DNA of 64,000 bases from Pieris napi (taxonomy: Eukaryota > Arthropoda > Insecta > Lepidoptera > Pieridae): assembly GCF_905475465.1 (NCBI RefSeq), contig NC_062245.1:434001-498000 (forward strand), read 5' to 3'. The notes under the pieces were generated by a model. That model was not told the DNA's origin, made no database searches, and saw only the letters and a program-made list of their open reading frames with translations. A program made the translations under genes and the position numbers. Positions 19,201 to 31,460 of this stretch are shown here, piece after piece. The first letter of the stretch is position 1. Each line of letters opens with the position of its first letter.

Positions 19201-19922
19201 CCAAAGTTACTTTGCCAAGAGCTCTTCAATAATAAACTTAACATATAATATATATATATTTATATGTAGGTAATTGTACTCTTATAAGATGTTCTTAAAT
19301 GTAAAAGTAATAAAGTCAATTACTAAGTACTTATTTACTTGGATATTGTTTTGAGCCAATTCGATTTCAGAAATAAAGTTTTTTCATTTATGTGTCTGTT
19401 ATTGTAATTCTTAACCAGAATTCTAGACTCAGTTATTGGATTTGATTCATTCTCAACTCTTATTTAGACGAACCAGCGAATATTAAAGTCAATTAAGCAT
19501 GAATTATAACCGTTTAAAATGAAATCAGTAGCCATGATCGTTGCATAGTTGTACCTGGACAAAAACGTCGCCGTTAGGTTCATTCAGCTCTCAAGTGGCA
19601 TCCAGCCAGCAGGGTCCCTAATTTCCTTTCATCTACACAATTTCGAGCCTTCGATTGTGGTAAAAAAAAAGAAATTATAAAACTATTGATCGCGAACAAA
19701 CACCACTTGAGACGCGCTTTGTACGCCATATTGGAAATTTGACGGCAACATGTTGGTAATGTGAATTAAACATAGTTTTGAGGCTGATTAAATTCAATGT
19801 TTTTTTTATGCTTTGACAATTTGTTACTACATCGACACTTGGTCTCAAAGAAAATCATTGGAACGTGAAAACAAAATTTATTTCCTTGTCTTCTATTCTC
19901 ACAGTAACTTCTATTCTAAAAT

Positions 19923-20197
19923 CAGTGGCGTAACAATAGGGTGGCAGGGCTGACAAAATGCCACGGGCCCCCGACCCTAGAGGGCTCCTGCCTAAGAGAT
20001 ATTATGTTCTATGGATGAATGTGGAATCTCCAATAAGCATTGGGCTAGCGTGGGGACTACAGACCATTCACTCTCGCCTAGGAGAGGTGGCCTATGGCCA
20101 TTAGTGGGACATATACAACGTGTAATAGGGCCTCATCAAAAGAATTGCCACGAAACGAGATTTGCCATGGGCCCAAGATGGTATAGTTACGCTACTG
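19923..20197. mobile_element. hAT-type MITE carrying an RTE LINE 3' end
   Basis: Ends CAGTGGCGTAAC and GTTACGCTACTG are inverted repeats of the CAGTGGCG type used by hAT MITEs. Flanks TCTAAAAT (19915-19922) and TCTAACAC (20198-20205) agree at six of eight positions, as expected for an aged 8-bp hAT target duplication. The middle is a different, LINE-derived sequence. Confidence 0.7.
20012..20130 (+). mobile_element. RTE-type LINE 3' end
   Basis: GGATGAATGTGGAATCTCC, GGGCTAGCGTGGGGACTA and the GGAGAGGTGGCCTATGGCCA, AGTGGGACATATACAA blocks are the standard 3' terminal sequence of insect RTE LINEs. Inserted in, or captured by, the hAT MITE. Confidence 0.7.
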
Positions 20198-20205
20198 TCT
20201 AACAC

Positions 20206-20697
20206 TAATACAATAGACACCTTATTAATATTAAAATTAAACTAGAAGCATAATATTATCATAAATAATGCAATTCTTGTGAATTCATCCAGTGTGCAAC
20301 TAACTATATCAGTCACACAATATTCAGGATGCGCAAGACACGCGTAAATAGGTAAATTTGTACGCGCCGGCACCACCAGAAATTGCGACCGCTTACCACG
20401 CCGAGTGTGATTATTTGGCACACGCAGCCCCAGACTCTTCAATATTTTCGCGTTATATATTCTACCTCTAAGGACCTTAAAAAGTATAATGTGACAGTAA
20501 GGTCCCTCCTTACCTATAACTTGTTGTATCTTGTAGTAGGTGTACCTTCTCTAGAACTGTTAATTTTCAAAATAATGGTATTTTCATCAGATTCAAGGTA
20601 GAATCAATCTTAGTGTACCTATCATTTATGATATAAGGAGAGATTATTTTACAGATTTAATTAAAATATTGCATTCATAACTTTAAATAAGTCTGAG
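20206..20697. other. Gene-free stretch
   Basis: 20290-20450 is GC-richer and holds a short minus-strand open frame (20242-20442) with no recognisable domain; probably decayed transposon DNA. Confidence 0.35.
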
Positions 20698-20985
20698 ATT
20701 CATCATCGGACATCGAGGCAGAATACGAAATTCCACCCGTATCACCTTGACGTCTGTCGTTCCACAACTGATAGTTTTTTCCGCGCACCATCACTATCTG
20801 GAACCAGCTGTATATTTTTGCTAAGTATATTTCTAATTAAATTTACTCAAGGGCCTTAAAAAAAGAGTACCCACTCTTAAAAGGCCGGCAACGCACTCTC
20901 GAGCCCTCTGGCATTGGGTGTCTATAGGCGGCGGTATCACTTAACATAAGGTGAGCCTCCGGCCTGATTGCTGTTTTAAAAATGT
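20698..20985 (+). pseudogene. Jockey-type LINE ORF2 C-terminus and 3' end
   Basis: Reads HHRTSRQNTKFHPYHLDVCR followed by STTDSFFRAPSLSGTS, the C-terminal HHRTSRH..HPHHLD.WRSTT.RF motif of lepidopteran jockey LINEs. An AT-rich decay segment follows, then the AAAGGCCGGCAACGCACT...GGCGGCGGTATCACTTAAC block that codes for the extreme C-terminus in intact copies. Related pieces of the latter block occur at 30965-31075 (+), 43245-43320, 51325-51372 and 54815-54905 (-). Confidence 0.7.
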
Positions 20986-23624
20986 ACTTAATAGAGAGTC
21001 AATTGTGTTCATAAAAACAAATTAATTTGTGTTTTGAAAGATCCGATATAACTTTGATTGTTTGAAAATCAAAGTGGTCCCAACTTCTCACGCATTTAAC
21101 ACCTGATGCGCTTGAGTGGAATTCGCGAATTCCCATCAAATTACGCCGACCGTCACTCTGCTCACTTCCCATAAATCTAGAATGATCATTTCACCGTGTA
21201 ATATCAAAGTCTTGTAATGAGCGAAAGGGCGGGACAGCCAGCGTGGCGCCGACGCTCACGCTGCGATCGCGTGGTCACGAATGGCGTCCCACAGCGTGCG
21301 CCCAGCACGCTGTCCATAGACGATAGACTCTTAGGTGTTCCAAATTCAAATTCCTATTGACAGATGACTTCTCAGGGGAGTTTTGATTTCTTTGCAATAA
21401 ACGTTCAAGTGGCGCTGACTGGACGCTTCCAAGTGTGAATGAGCAATTTGATGAGAAAGTGCTTGACTTGTGGGAAAGGGGATGTATTGGGTGATCACGT
21501 CAATCTTAATTTAGCTTCAAGGTATGTTGACTATCGCCATTAATTAACATATATTTTTAGCTATGTTAATTTTCTTGTCAGCTAAGTGCAGAAACTATTA
21601 TCATTGATGATTCTTGTTATAAAAATAGATTTTAATTAGCAGTAAAATAAAATAATTTTTAATATGATTGGTACGTCAATAATAGCATAGCTATATCTAT
21701 TAATTAATTGGATTTTGACTTATCTACAGCAATCATAGTTTGCGCTAATTTTCGTTTCTGAATATAACCCTTAGTATGGCTGCCGAAGTTCGCGTGGATG
21801 GATGTAACGAAGAAAGACTGCTTTCCTTGTACCTTCGAGTGCTCAAAAGCATCCTGCGCTGTACTTCAGAGAATATAATCACATATTCAATTTTCATAGT
21901 ATTATTTTTTTGTAATGACATTACAACGACAGAAAAGATAGAACACTTTAAGAGTATCACTAAAACAAAGATAGTAGGTATACAAAGTTGTTAATGAGTA
22001 TCTATTTAATAGATAACTTCTCTATCGCAAAGCTTTTAGTCTAACAAAAAGCTTAAACTCCACAACTGGATTTATTGCCTCCCAACTGACCATCCAAACA
22101 ATCGTGAAACTCGTAAATCAACAAAACAAACTTACTTTCACAGATAACTGCTGAATTAGCGCGTAAAAAACTAAATTGTTCTATATCCCGCCCAAATTTG
22201 GCATTCACGTCACGAAGCGACCAGCGTCCCTGTCATTGGTAGCCATTGCTTCACTCTGATTGGCTGCCAGTTTGACAGTAATGGCGTTAACACAATGTTT
22301 ATCAATTTGAATCGTTATAAGTCACCCAGATTGCTAAAAAAATTTGAGTCTTATGTCAGTGGGATACAGTTGATAATGTTTGAAAGGGGGAAAAGATAGA
22401 CCGTTTTAAGCGTCATTTCCTCCCCTTCGGCCAGATGTTGCCACACTTGGTAACAATTTCACCCATGGCGTTTCGGAACCTATTGTACAACTTTAGTTTT
22501 TTGTATTATTTTGACTAATTCTTTTGTCGTGCGGTTGGTTAGATTTTATCAGTGAGGGTGAGCTGATTCATTGAAACGTTCACCGCTACCGGTTTTTAAA
22601 TGGTTTTTATATTATGATCTTCTATCGGGATCATTAAGTAGCTAACAAATTTGTTTTTATAACTAGTTGTAAATCAAATAAATAAAGCTGAACGATCTAG
22701 TTAAAAAATAGATATTTTAAACCAGTACTTACAATGGAAACGCTGATTTGATTATAACATTTGTAAGTTAAGTTTATTTATCAAATAACCTATATATTTA
22801 TTTTAAATCTATTTTTTTATTGCAAGACTTAATTGTACAATGCTGCATAAACATGAATGTTGCATTGTTAGACATAGACAAGAAAATATATATCTCTATG
22901 AATTTTGGTATATTTTATCTTATCTTTTATGGGAAATTGCAGAAATAACTTAAACAGAAAGTAATTTACAAAACCGAAATCCTTTAAAGTGTTAAAAGTG
23001 TAAAAGAAAAAAAATGAAGGTCACACTACCCTACTAGTTCATACATTTTCAAAAGCAGATCATATTTAATTTATCGAGTGAAAGTAGCCGTGACTAAGCC
23101 ATGTAATATTCACGCTAGGCCGCCTCGTTGAGTGTAATATTTTATTTTATTTTTTACTCTTAATTCGCGCGGCCGTTTCGAGCACTCGAGCGGACCCAAA
23201 AATCTCGAAAATTCAGCCGTGTGTCGCAATTACAGACGCAAATCTATGAGGGTTCCGCGATCGATGTTGATATGAGGATTTATACTTTTGTATATTTCTG
23301 ATATTTTCATTTTTTTAACAAATTAGAAACAAGTACGAAATGAAAGGTCAAACAAAGGTCTGTTGTACTATACCCTTAGTAAACTATATCGCAAATTTTG
23401 CTTATCTAAGTAATTCGCTTGATAATCAAAACTTTGAAGAACACTGTTTTCTTTATTTCTATAAATCATTTTAAGAGTTTTTTAAGTTCCCCTATAATAC
23501 GACAGTTCCAATGTTATTTATTATTTGATTGGACACTATGGTTTGTGTCTATAAGAGTGATACTGCGACAGTACACACCTGTATATACGCCAAAACCAAG
23601 CATTGATATTTTAGTTTTTTTGTA
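20986..23624. other. Gene-free stretch with a GC-rich island at 21220-21310
   Basis: No coding exon supported. The island (GGGCGGGACAGCCAGCGTGG, CGCTCACGCTGCGATCGCG) is abrupt against AT-rich flanks and might be a promoter or enhancer. 22190-22300 and 22400-22480 are moderately GC-rich without known motifs. Confidence 0.35.
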
Positions 23625-23740
23625 TATGGGTCCATTTAAGCAGCAGTTAAACAGGCATCTCCTGGACATGTGTGCCCCAATCGCATCTGACTTACCATCA
23701 GGAGGGATTGGGGCTAAACCTCTGTCCAGTTCTCTATAAA
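23625..23740 (+). pseudogene. Possible LINE C-terminal fragment
   Basis: GPFKQQLNRHLLDMCAPIAS, then DLPSGGIGAKPLSSSL and a stop. FKQQLNRHLL resembles the FKRRVNRHLL-type end of jockey-like LINE ORFs. No other support. Confidence 0.35.
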
Positions 23741-26700
23741 AAAATGATATTTGGTATTTTCTATTGTATATAATTTTTTATATTACGGACCTCTAATCCA
23801 AACCGCCATCTGACGCAAAATTATGTATTTTGGAAAATCTATTGTTTTCTAATCTCCCCAGGTCCTTGAGTGAATGACCCATTGAACGCTATTTTCTATA
23901 CGTTCATTGTAAAATCTATTATATAGCTTTTTTATTCCATCCACGTTATGTGAGGCCAAACCACCCTTGACACGATGTATTTGCATGCACTTGAAAATTT
24001 ATAATACGTGTTATTCAATTGGAACGGTTACAGGATAGCGAAAATCAATAACGGCTAAAGCTGATATATATTAAACATAGATAATAATTTTAAGGTATAA
24101 TAAAGTTAGAACTTCACAAAGGATTCGTTTTATTTCTTCACAGGGTTGCCGTAGACCTACCAAGAACTTCCTTAAGTTTTGAGCAGATTAACTATTAGTA
24201 CTTAGAAAGTCAAAGTATATTTATAGGTACAAAATGATTTTCGCTGAACTGCAATTGGCCATGTTATACGTTAAGTATTTTTTTTTTCAAATATAGGACA
24301 GGAGAAAAACAGTCACGTGACCAACTAATTTGAACTGTTAATTATAAAAAGATATCAAAATATTCTTCTTTAATATCGAAAGAGACTGAATGTTTCACAC
24401 AACTACTTTACTTTATAAAACATCGTTTTTTATCTGAAATAAGATTATTTATCTATTTGTTTCATCTAAGTAGGTACATACTAAAAAACTTAGTAGGTAC
24501 AATGTTTCTTGGTAAAAAAAACAAGTCAATAAGACAAAAAGTAGGTATATAAACAATACTTAACAATATTCTAAAGAATTTACATGTATAATAAAAGTGT
24601 AATAAAATGAAGGAAACAATGGCTTGAGAGGTCAGATGTAAGTCCATTTACCTTCAAAGGCTTTCAGCAATTGTATAACATGAAGGAATTCGTAAATCAC
24701 AGTAACAATTCACATCAAACGATACGCTTTGTGTCTCGAGTACATTTCTCCATTGTTTTGTGAAATGTGCCATTAGCGGGCAACACAAAGCGCGCTAAAC
24801 GCGATGTCAGATCGCGCGCCATTTTGTACGAGCACCGGAAGTTACTTTTTCTAAATTATAGATATATGAAAAAAGCTTCTAGCACACTCAACACAGATAC
24901 AAAATATTAGCCAAATATGTAAGTTTTTGTAATTTGATAGACATTAATATATTCTTATGAATATATGGTTATCCATACAGCCTTCTCTGCTAAGCTAAAT
25001 TGGCCTAATTACCTACCTTAATTTATGAAACAGTCGCAGAAATCGTCTGCCCCATGCCTCTTTAATACGGAACATCATGGAAAACAAAATAGTATGTTAC
25101 AATTACATATGTGTAAAGGACTGAACCAAAGAATAAATAAAATTAAATATCTGTAGCTTAATTTCATTCACAGATCCTCAGTTCGATTCCCCGCGCAACA
25201 AAATTCTTTACATAAGAAAATGTATCACTTAAATAAATGCAGAAATGAATTGTTCCTATGCCTTGTTGGAGAAAATTAAAATTGTAATTTGTTTCTCACA
25301 AAGACCAAATACCACAACATTATAGTCGTCAAAGGCTGGTTTAATAGGGCCACCTGTCATGGCGTCTAGCCCTGTCAAAATATTAAACACTGAATAAGAA
25401 TGGATTAAAATAAAGGATATTTATTGAAGTGCTGTAATCTTACGAGTCATGCGATGTTAGGGTCCCGACACAAAAACCGGGTTTAAGAAAACTAAATTTC
25501 TGAATCAGTTTTTATTTATATTGTCAACATAAATTTCAGTGTAACATACACAAGTATTTGATATTTATTATTAGTGTATTTTGGCTATTTTATCAAATAG
25601 AAAAAGTAAATGAAATAGAAATAAGATAGCACCGGTACTCGGTAACTTATAAAGTTATGAAGTACATCTACTCAACAAAAATCCCAAATAATCTAATTTT
25701 TAATCCACCCAAAAATATTTATTTATCTATTAGTTATACTTAGTAGTTTTAGTAACAACAACTATTCTTATTTTTTTATATACTTTTACACACAAATCTT
25801 CCAAGACTTTTTTACTTAGGTACACTGTTAATTTTTACTATTACCTACATATTATTTTTTCTTCTATTGTTACATTCTTTTTATTTGGCAGAATACCCAG
25901 CGCTGTGGAACACGTCTGCTTGGCAGCATAATGCTGAGGGCCAGTTACAACCACAACACGCACACATTAAACTCTTAAAATTTACCTTTTCAATTTTTTT
26001 TGTTATTTTTCTTTTTTGATTATTATTTTGTGTGTTTCTGTGTGTGTGTTTCGTTAATAATAATTGTTATGTATGTCTGCCTGTCTGTAACTTACGCTGT
26101 AACTAAAATTGCGACATTGGCGCTACGTAGGTACATTGAAAGAATATCGAAATTGCATACAACAAAGTATTAGTATTGCTATTGGAAGTTATTGAGTGCC
26201 TATCGGCTCTAGGATTCACCAAATGATGTGTATGTGTGTAAAATGTGTATGACATATTTTCTTGTATAATTTCATACACGTTGTTTTAGAACTTATAAAT
26301 AAATAAAAATGTTACCTGATACCGTCTCTGAAAAAGTTCCAATATCAAATGGACCTACGCTTTTCTTCTAAAAAATTTCAATAAACTTTATTGTTAGAAT
26401 CATATTTATATTTAAAACTACAGCTTAAAGTAAGTGTATAGAGTTAATATAATATATTATACAGAACCTTCCACTTTTGTAAAAGCGTCGGTGGTCGTTG
26501 GGTAGAGGTTTGACGTTGACAGCTCGTCGAGCTGGTAATGAGACGTCAGGTAGATCTGCGAGCCACCGTGACTCGTCATTAATAACATTGCGAACAATTA
26601 ATTTGTCACTAAAACTATATAAAACAAAACTTAAATAACTTAATAGACGTAGATAGAATAAAATACCTTTTTTCGTCACAATAACAAAAAATATGAGAAA

Positions 26701-27960
26701 AAAATTAAAGAAGACAAAAAGTGCAAATGGGCGGTCTTATTGCTAAACGCAGTTACTTCAAGACGACGCAGACGTAAAAATTACATTTATAAAATATTTA
26801 CAATATAATACTTAAGCTTAGAAACTTAACTACTTAAATATAAAATATATCTTTATGGACTCCATTCATAATAAAATGTTTGCTATATTCCAATGTTACA
26901 TGAATTGTTGGCTTCGTATACTGTTGTTAAATCTGTGGTAGATATAAAGATCTACCTTCGTAATTAATTTTAAATAACTAGTGTTCCGTAAAAGTGTTAG
27001 GAGAATTCCTTAACCTAAATTATAATAGATTGTGAATTCTATAACATTATTCTTTGTAATAAAGATGTCACAAAGAGATAACATTCGATTAAGAATGATT
27101 CACCACGTAGGTAAACCAGCGGGATGTTGGTAGTTTCTTAATAAATTCATTACAACGCACGCCCGTGCTCTATCGATTGTGGCCTCTTTGCCCGAACGTG
27201 CCAGAGACAATCGACGCGATGGCGCTTCTGTACGCAGTCATTGACTAAACAATAAAACCTTATGTCCACAGGTTTTCAAGCAAATAACCATCTTACTCCT
27301 TACAAATAAAACCCAATTCAGCATAAACGATATTAAAAAATATAACATTTCATACTAAAACCTTCAAAAATAAATTTTCAAGCCAATGCCTGCGGTGTGC
27401 AGGAAAATCGATCTAAAGCTGATGCTTTTATGAGCGAATTACGCTTCCCGCCCACGCTGCGTTATAAAACCTTTTTGACAGACGAGTTGACGCTCTTTGT
27501 CTCTGCCTCACTGTCAAGCGTACTTGTGTTTTCCCGCGTTTTTTGTTCTAATTAGTCAGCCCAAGCCCCTCGACATTACAGACCTTGCGCGCGGTTGCTA
27601 CTCCGCTATATGCAATATTGTCGTGTCTTTGACAATGGCTAGGTATATTTTATACCTGGTATTGTCATAATGAGAGGCCAATTTAACTCGCTAGTTAGCT
27701 CTTACCCGACTTGTGTAATTGCCTATTGTTTCAACGTGATGACCTCATTATTAAGCTCTTGAAAAACAAATGAGAAAACTTCAGCTATTCAGCGAACAAA
27801 ACATTTCCTAAAGGAAAACAAGACGAACATAAAGGTTACTATTTTGGCTTTTTCTCTAGGGTCATAGACAAAGCTAAAACGTATAGAGAATAGAGGCTTA
27901 AAATAAAGCTGGATAAAAATGATTTGCACAATTATACTTTAAATGTTTACGTATAGGGTA
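23741..27960. other. Gene-free AT-rich stretch
   Basis: No domain-bearing ORF. A minus-strand open frame at 26425-26679 has an AATAAA complement nearby (about 26382) and reads WLADLPDVSLPARRAVNVK, but no splice acceptor or family could be assigned. GC-richer patches at 24760-24840 and 27450-27600 are unexplained. Confidence 0.35.
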
Positions 27961-28913
27961 GACCAAGGCGAATCGGATCACAGGGCGAATCGGATCAAAA
28001 TTAGAAATGTGTTGAAAATTCAAATATCACATTCACATAGAACGCACTCAACCGGCGTTTTGTGTCTCTCCATTTACTGAGCACCTCCCGACATAAGCAG
28101 TATTGCGATCGCGCTTGTGGATCAGTGGCAATACCGCTCGTCAGCCACTTGGTTTTTTGTGTGTGTCGCAATTTGGCGCTCATCTAAGGTTACGTACTTA
28201 CGTTTTCTTTGTGTCATATGACGGATTTGTCTTAAAATTTAACTACTTTGGTTTATATTGCTAAGCAAGGTGTTAATATTGAAGAACCAATTCGCTTTTA
28301 AGTATAATCTTAGAGGTTAACGTCTAACATATTTATTTCAAAAGTCTTAATTATGGGGCTAATCGGATCATATCCTTAGGGGCGAATTGGATGATACTTT
28401 TAAACTGATTTATTAAATGTTTGAGGTTATTGATTCATATTTATTTCATGACCACCGGAGAATGGTGTCAAGAAAAAATGAAAGAGGCTGTAAATTAAGT
28501 CCAGAACAAAGATTTGACCTTGCGTAAAGCTGCTAAGAGTTTTTCAGTACCGTTCACGAGCTAACAGAAAAAAAGGACCATAATATATATGTGAATTATG
28601 TGCCAATAATTAAAATTGATCTTATTATTATATATTTTTACTGATTCCAAAGTTATTTAACACTATACCTTAAAATTTTGTTATATTTTGTGCATGATCC
28701 GATTCACCCCGAGAGTTGGGGCGAATCGGATATTTTCCTTTTTTTAGTTTTTAATAGCTAATTAAGAGAATATATGTATGATTTAAGTTTTCAAATATTT
28801 ATTTCATAGGTAATTGTTACTTCTTACGATTTTATCAATAAAAATAACATTATATAGCACTTTAGTATGATTTACTCAACCTCAAAGAAAAAGTGATCCG
28901 ATTCGCCTCGGTC
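27961..28913. mobile_element. Pogo-type non-autonomous DNA transposon, 953 bp
   Basis: Flanked by TA on both sides (27959-27960, 28914-28915). The ends are 21-bp inverted repeats: GACCAAGGCGAATCGGATCAC and its complement GTGATCCGATTCGCCTCGGTC. The core GCGAATCGGATCA recurs inside at about 27980, 28353 (GCTAATCGGATCA), 28382 (GCGAATTGGAT), 28697 (inverted) and 28730. A decayed pogo transposase N-terminus lies at 28446-28560. TA target and the helix-turn-helix remnant place it in the Tc1/mariner-pogo group. Confidence 0.8.
28446..28560 (+). pseudogene. Remnant of pogo transposase N-terminal HTH
   Basis: Reads EWCQEKMKEAVN, a stop, VQNKDLTLRKAAKSFSVP. This is the W.EE.M..A...V....LR.AA..F.VP pattern of the psq/CENP-B-type HTH that opens pogo and Tigger transposases. 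It ends at a stop shortly after. No catalytic domain is present in the element. Confidence 0.65.
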
Positions 28914-28915
28914 TA

Positions 28916-29156
28916 CTATACAGCATTGTATAGCTTACTATATCTTACGGTCTTATCTCTATCACATATGATATATAAATCATAAAATTAATAAAATTCC
29001 GCAGTTCTGTCTACTGATATTCTACAAATTATATCAAATCCGTTAAAGCCCCGAAGACCATTTAATAAGCTGAATTTAAAAAAATAAACAGGGTTTTAAT
29101 ATTCTGATGAACAACGCGCGTGGCGTTTTAATTTGTATAAAATACCTACTCAGAAA
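28916..29156. other. Gene-free AT-rich stretch
   Basis: No recognised feature. Confidence 0.3.
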
Positions 29157-29440
29157 ATAATAATAATAATTTATTTATTATAGCAAACATAAGTCCATAT
29201 GGTTATTATTGTATTAGTTACAATACTGGCCTAAATATTATATATGTAGCGTTTAAGTATATTCAATCATAAAATTATAAAGGGCCCATGCATCGCATGT
29301 AAGGGCAATCCAGCCTTCCCGCTATTTCCACCAGCATACTCTTAGGGCTCCTCCGCGCCTTACCGGAGATAAAGCTCACTAGCGTTGGCGTTACAACATT
29401 GGTAAACGTGGTAACGCTTATGGCATTTTCTTACAAAATT
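29157..29440 (-). mobile_element. Probable LINE 3' UTR with (ATT)n tail
   Basis: On the minus strand it ends in AATAAATAAATT followed by an ATT array; inside is a GC-richer part (GTAAGGCGCGGAGGAGCCC, GGAAGGCTGGATTGCCC). Family unknown; called from the tail structure only. Confidence 0.4.
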
Positions 29441-29464
29441 CTAAATAAAATTAAATATTAACAT

Positions 29465-29545
29465 TCTAGTATCTATATTCAATCCTTACTATTTGTATTT
29501 TTAGCAATCATAGGCCAATTACCAATCAAAATTTGCAACATTAGC
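29465..29545 (+). repeat. Repeat shared with 30940-31160
   Basis: ATCTATATTCAATCCTTACT...AGCAATCATAGGCCAATTAC recurs at 30940-31160, where a jockey LINE 3' fragment (30965-31075) interrupts it. A second shared block, TGTATGACAGCNAATTGAAA followed by AGCATCTTACACC, occurs at 29925-29958 and 31249-31282. Confidence 0.65.
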
Positions 29546-29835
29546 CTATCCATTTCTATTTGCGTCGTTTGATCTGCTAGCTAATCGGGGTTTCTTGGCA
29601 GCGCTCGTTAGAGATCTTTTCAGGCCAGTAGATGCCCAGATTACGGCGAAGACAGCGGTTGACGAAGACTTGGGGTCGGTGCGAGATGTGTTTGGTTTTT
29701 TTTGGAGTGACGTTTCACACCCATAGAGCAGCACTGGCCGAAGTTGTGCGAAGGATGCTCGGGCCTTGGCAATGCGTGAAGTAAAGTCCTCTTCTGTACC
29801 TCCAGTTTCAGACACGACGCTTTCGAGGTCAAGTC
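29546..29835 (-). pseudogene. RTE-type LINE reverse transcriptase C-terminal fragment
   Basis: The minus strand reads ETGGTEEDFTSRIAKARASF then AQLRP, followed directly by LLYGCET, LKRSLTSAAKKP and other pieces. These are the GGTEEDV.SRI.KAR.AF..L and LLYG.ETW blocks of insect endonuclease-reverse transcriptases, with the stretch between LRP and LLYG deleted and later frames shifted. Confidence 0.75.
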
Positions 29836-29961
29836 ACGTAATAAGAAGTCACTAATGATTGGACTTTATTTCTTTTATAAAAAGCGAGAAAACTAAATTG
29901 TGATGCTTTTTCATTTGACCAATATTGTATGACAGCGAATTGAAAAGCATCTTACACCGCC

Positions 29962-30939
29962 CATAAATAATTTAAAATATAGTGTATAGTGATTTATGTG
30001 AACTTATCCCTATATTCTTATAAACAGGGAGTCTGGAAGAGATTGCTTATTGGCAAGAAGGCCGCCCGTTGCACTGATTTTCTTTTATTTTCATATTTTA
30101 TAAAGTTTAGTAGTTTTTGTGTTGCGCAATAAAGTATGAAAACATAAATATAAAAACTCATTTGAACCCCTTCAAAAATATTTAAAAAAAGGAAAAGCAA
30201 TTCTCTGTTATAAACATATACATAACACTGGCAATATTTCCCAACGAAACGTAGTTGGGGGCTATATCTCATAGGAAGTCATAAATAAATCGGTTTCCTT
30301 AAGGGGTGAAGCTGTAAACAAATTTGTGAGCATTGTTCGGGGTTGCCATGAATACAGGGGTGAGCTAAGATTTACCATTCATGGGGTTGCAGTCTTAGAA
30401 CCGCGCAAATTGTTATTGCCGTAAAAACATTTCTCCAAAATCTTGGCTAATGTGGGGTTAGCCGTTTCTTATAGTACGAAGATGGGTAGACGTATATAGT
30501 GTAGGATTACGTGATAAGGTCAGAATTATTCTTTGTATAAGTAGCTTAGATAGACATAAATGCAAAATAATTGTTTGATATTATTATTTCACTATGTAGT
30601 AATGAACGTGAGACTAGAAAAGCGAAATTTTGATACAAAACCCTAATATCCCAACTATTACCGGAGCTAATTACGTAGCTCGTAGCACCTCGTAGCACCT
30701 ATGATAGAGTCCTTCAGTTTCTACAGTTCCTTCATTATATATCATGAAGTTAATTGCGTAGGTATATAGATAGTGTCTTTAAGGCAGAAAATCTCTAGCA
30801 ACGACAAACTAACGCACGCCTTACAGCTGAAATGGAAATGAGTAGGCCATACTGCAAGATATACCTAGATAAAAGATGGACCACCGAAGTTGGAGGGAAC
30901 CTCTAGTTACAAAATTCTTAGTAAAATTATATAATAACA
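29962..30939. other. Gene-free stretch
   Basis: No gene or transposon end identified. Confidence 0.3.
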
Positions 30940-30964
30940 TATAAGAAGTATCTATATTAAATCC

Positions 30965-31075
30965 TCACTCCTCAAAGGCCGGCAACGCACTTGCGAGCCT
31001 TCTGACAATGTGAGTGTCCATGGGCGGCGGTTTCACTTAACATCAGGTGAGCCTCCTGCCCGTTTACCTCCTATT
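30965..31075 (+). mobile_element. Jockey-type LINE 3' end fragment
   Basis: AAAGGCCGGCAACGCACTTG, TGTCCATGGGCGGCGGTTTC and CATCAGGTGAGCCTCCTGCC are the C-terminal codons and 3' end of lepidopteran jockey-like LINEs. Inserted in the repeat shared with 29465-29545. Confidence 0.65.
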
Positions 31076-31285
31076 ACTTTAAAAAGAAACTATTTATTTT
31101 TAATTATATTTTTTGCAATCATAGGCCGATTACCAACCGAAATTTCCAACAATTTACCCATATTATTATGATATACTAGTCTAAAAGAAGCAGAACAAAT
31201 TATTTGACTTTATATGTTTAATCAGAATGCTCGAGGAATTTGGCAATAATTGTATGACAGCCAATTGAAAAGCATCTTACACCTT

Positions 31286-31460
31286 CTAACCAGGAAAAAG
31301 AAACGTGGGAAGACCACGTAAGCAATGGCCTGACGACATAGTTATTGTTTCTGAGGATAAATAGATAGAGGAAGCAAAGAACAGATCCAAATGGAAATGA
31401 AAGTTCAGGAGGTTTACACAAAAGAGGTCCATACAGACCACGAACGGAAAAATACAACTA
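31286..31460 (+). pseudogene. LINE ORF2 C-terminal fragment
   Basis: Reads KKRNVGRPRKQWPDDIVIVS, a stop, then IEEAKNRSKW, the GRP..RW.DDI..........A.DR..W motif at the C-terminal end of many insect LINE polyproteins. A sister fragment is at 39290-39445. Confidence 0.6.

Noticed and set aside
25178..25200. B-box-like GTTCGATTCCCC suggestive of a tRNA gene
   Set aside because: No acceptor stem, anticodon arm or A box at the right spacing.
26425..26679. Minus-strand open frame with a nearby AATAAA
   Set aside because: No family recognised, no clear acceptor; may be decayed transposon sequence.
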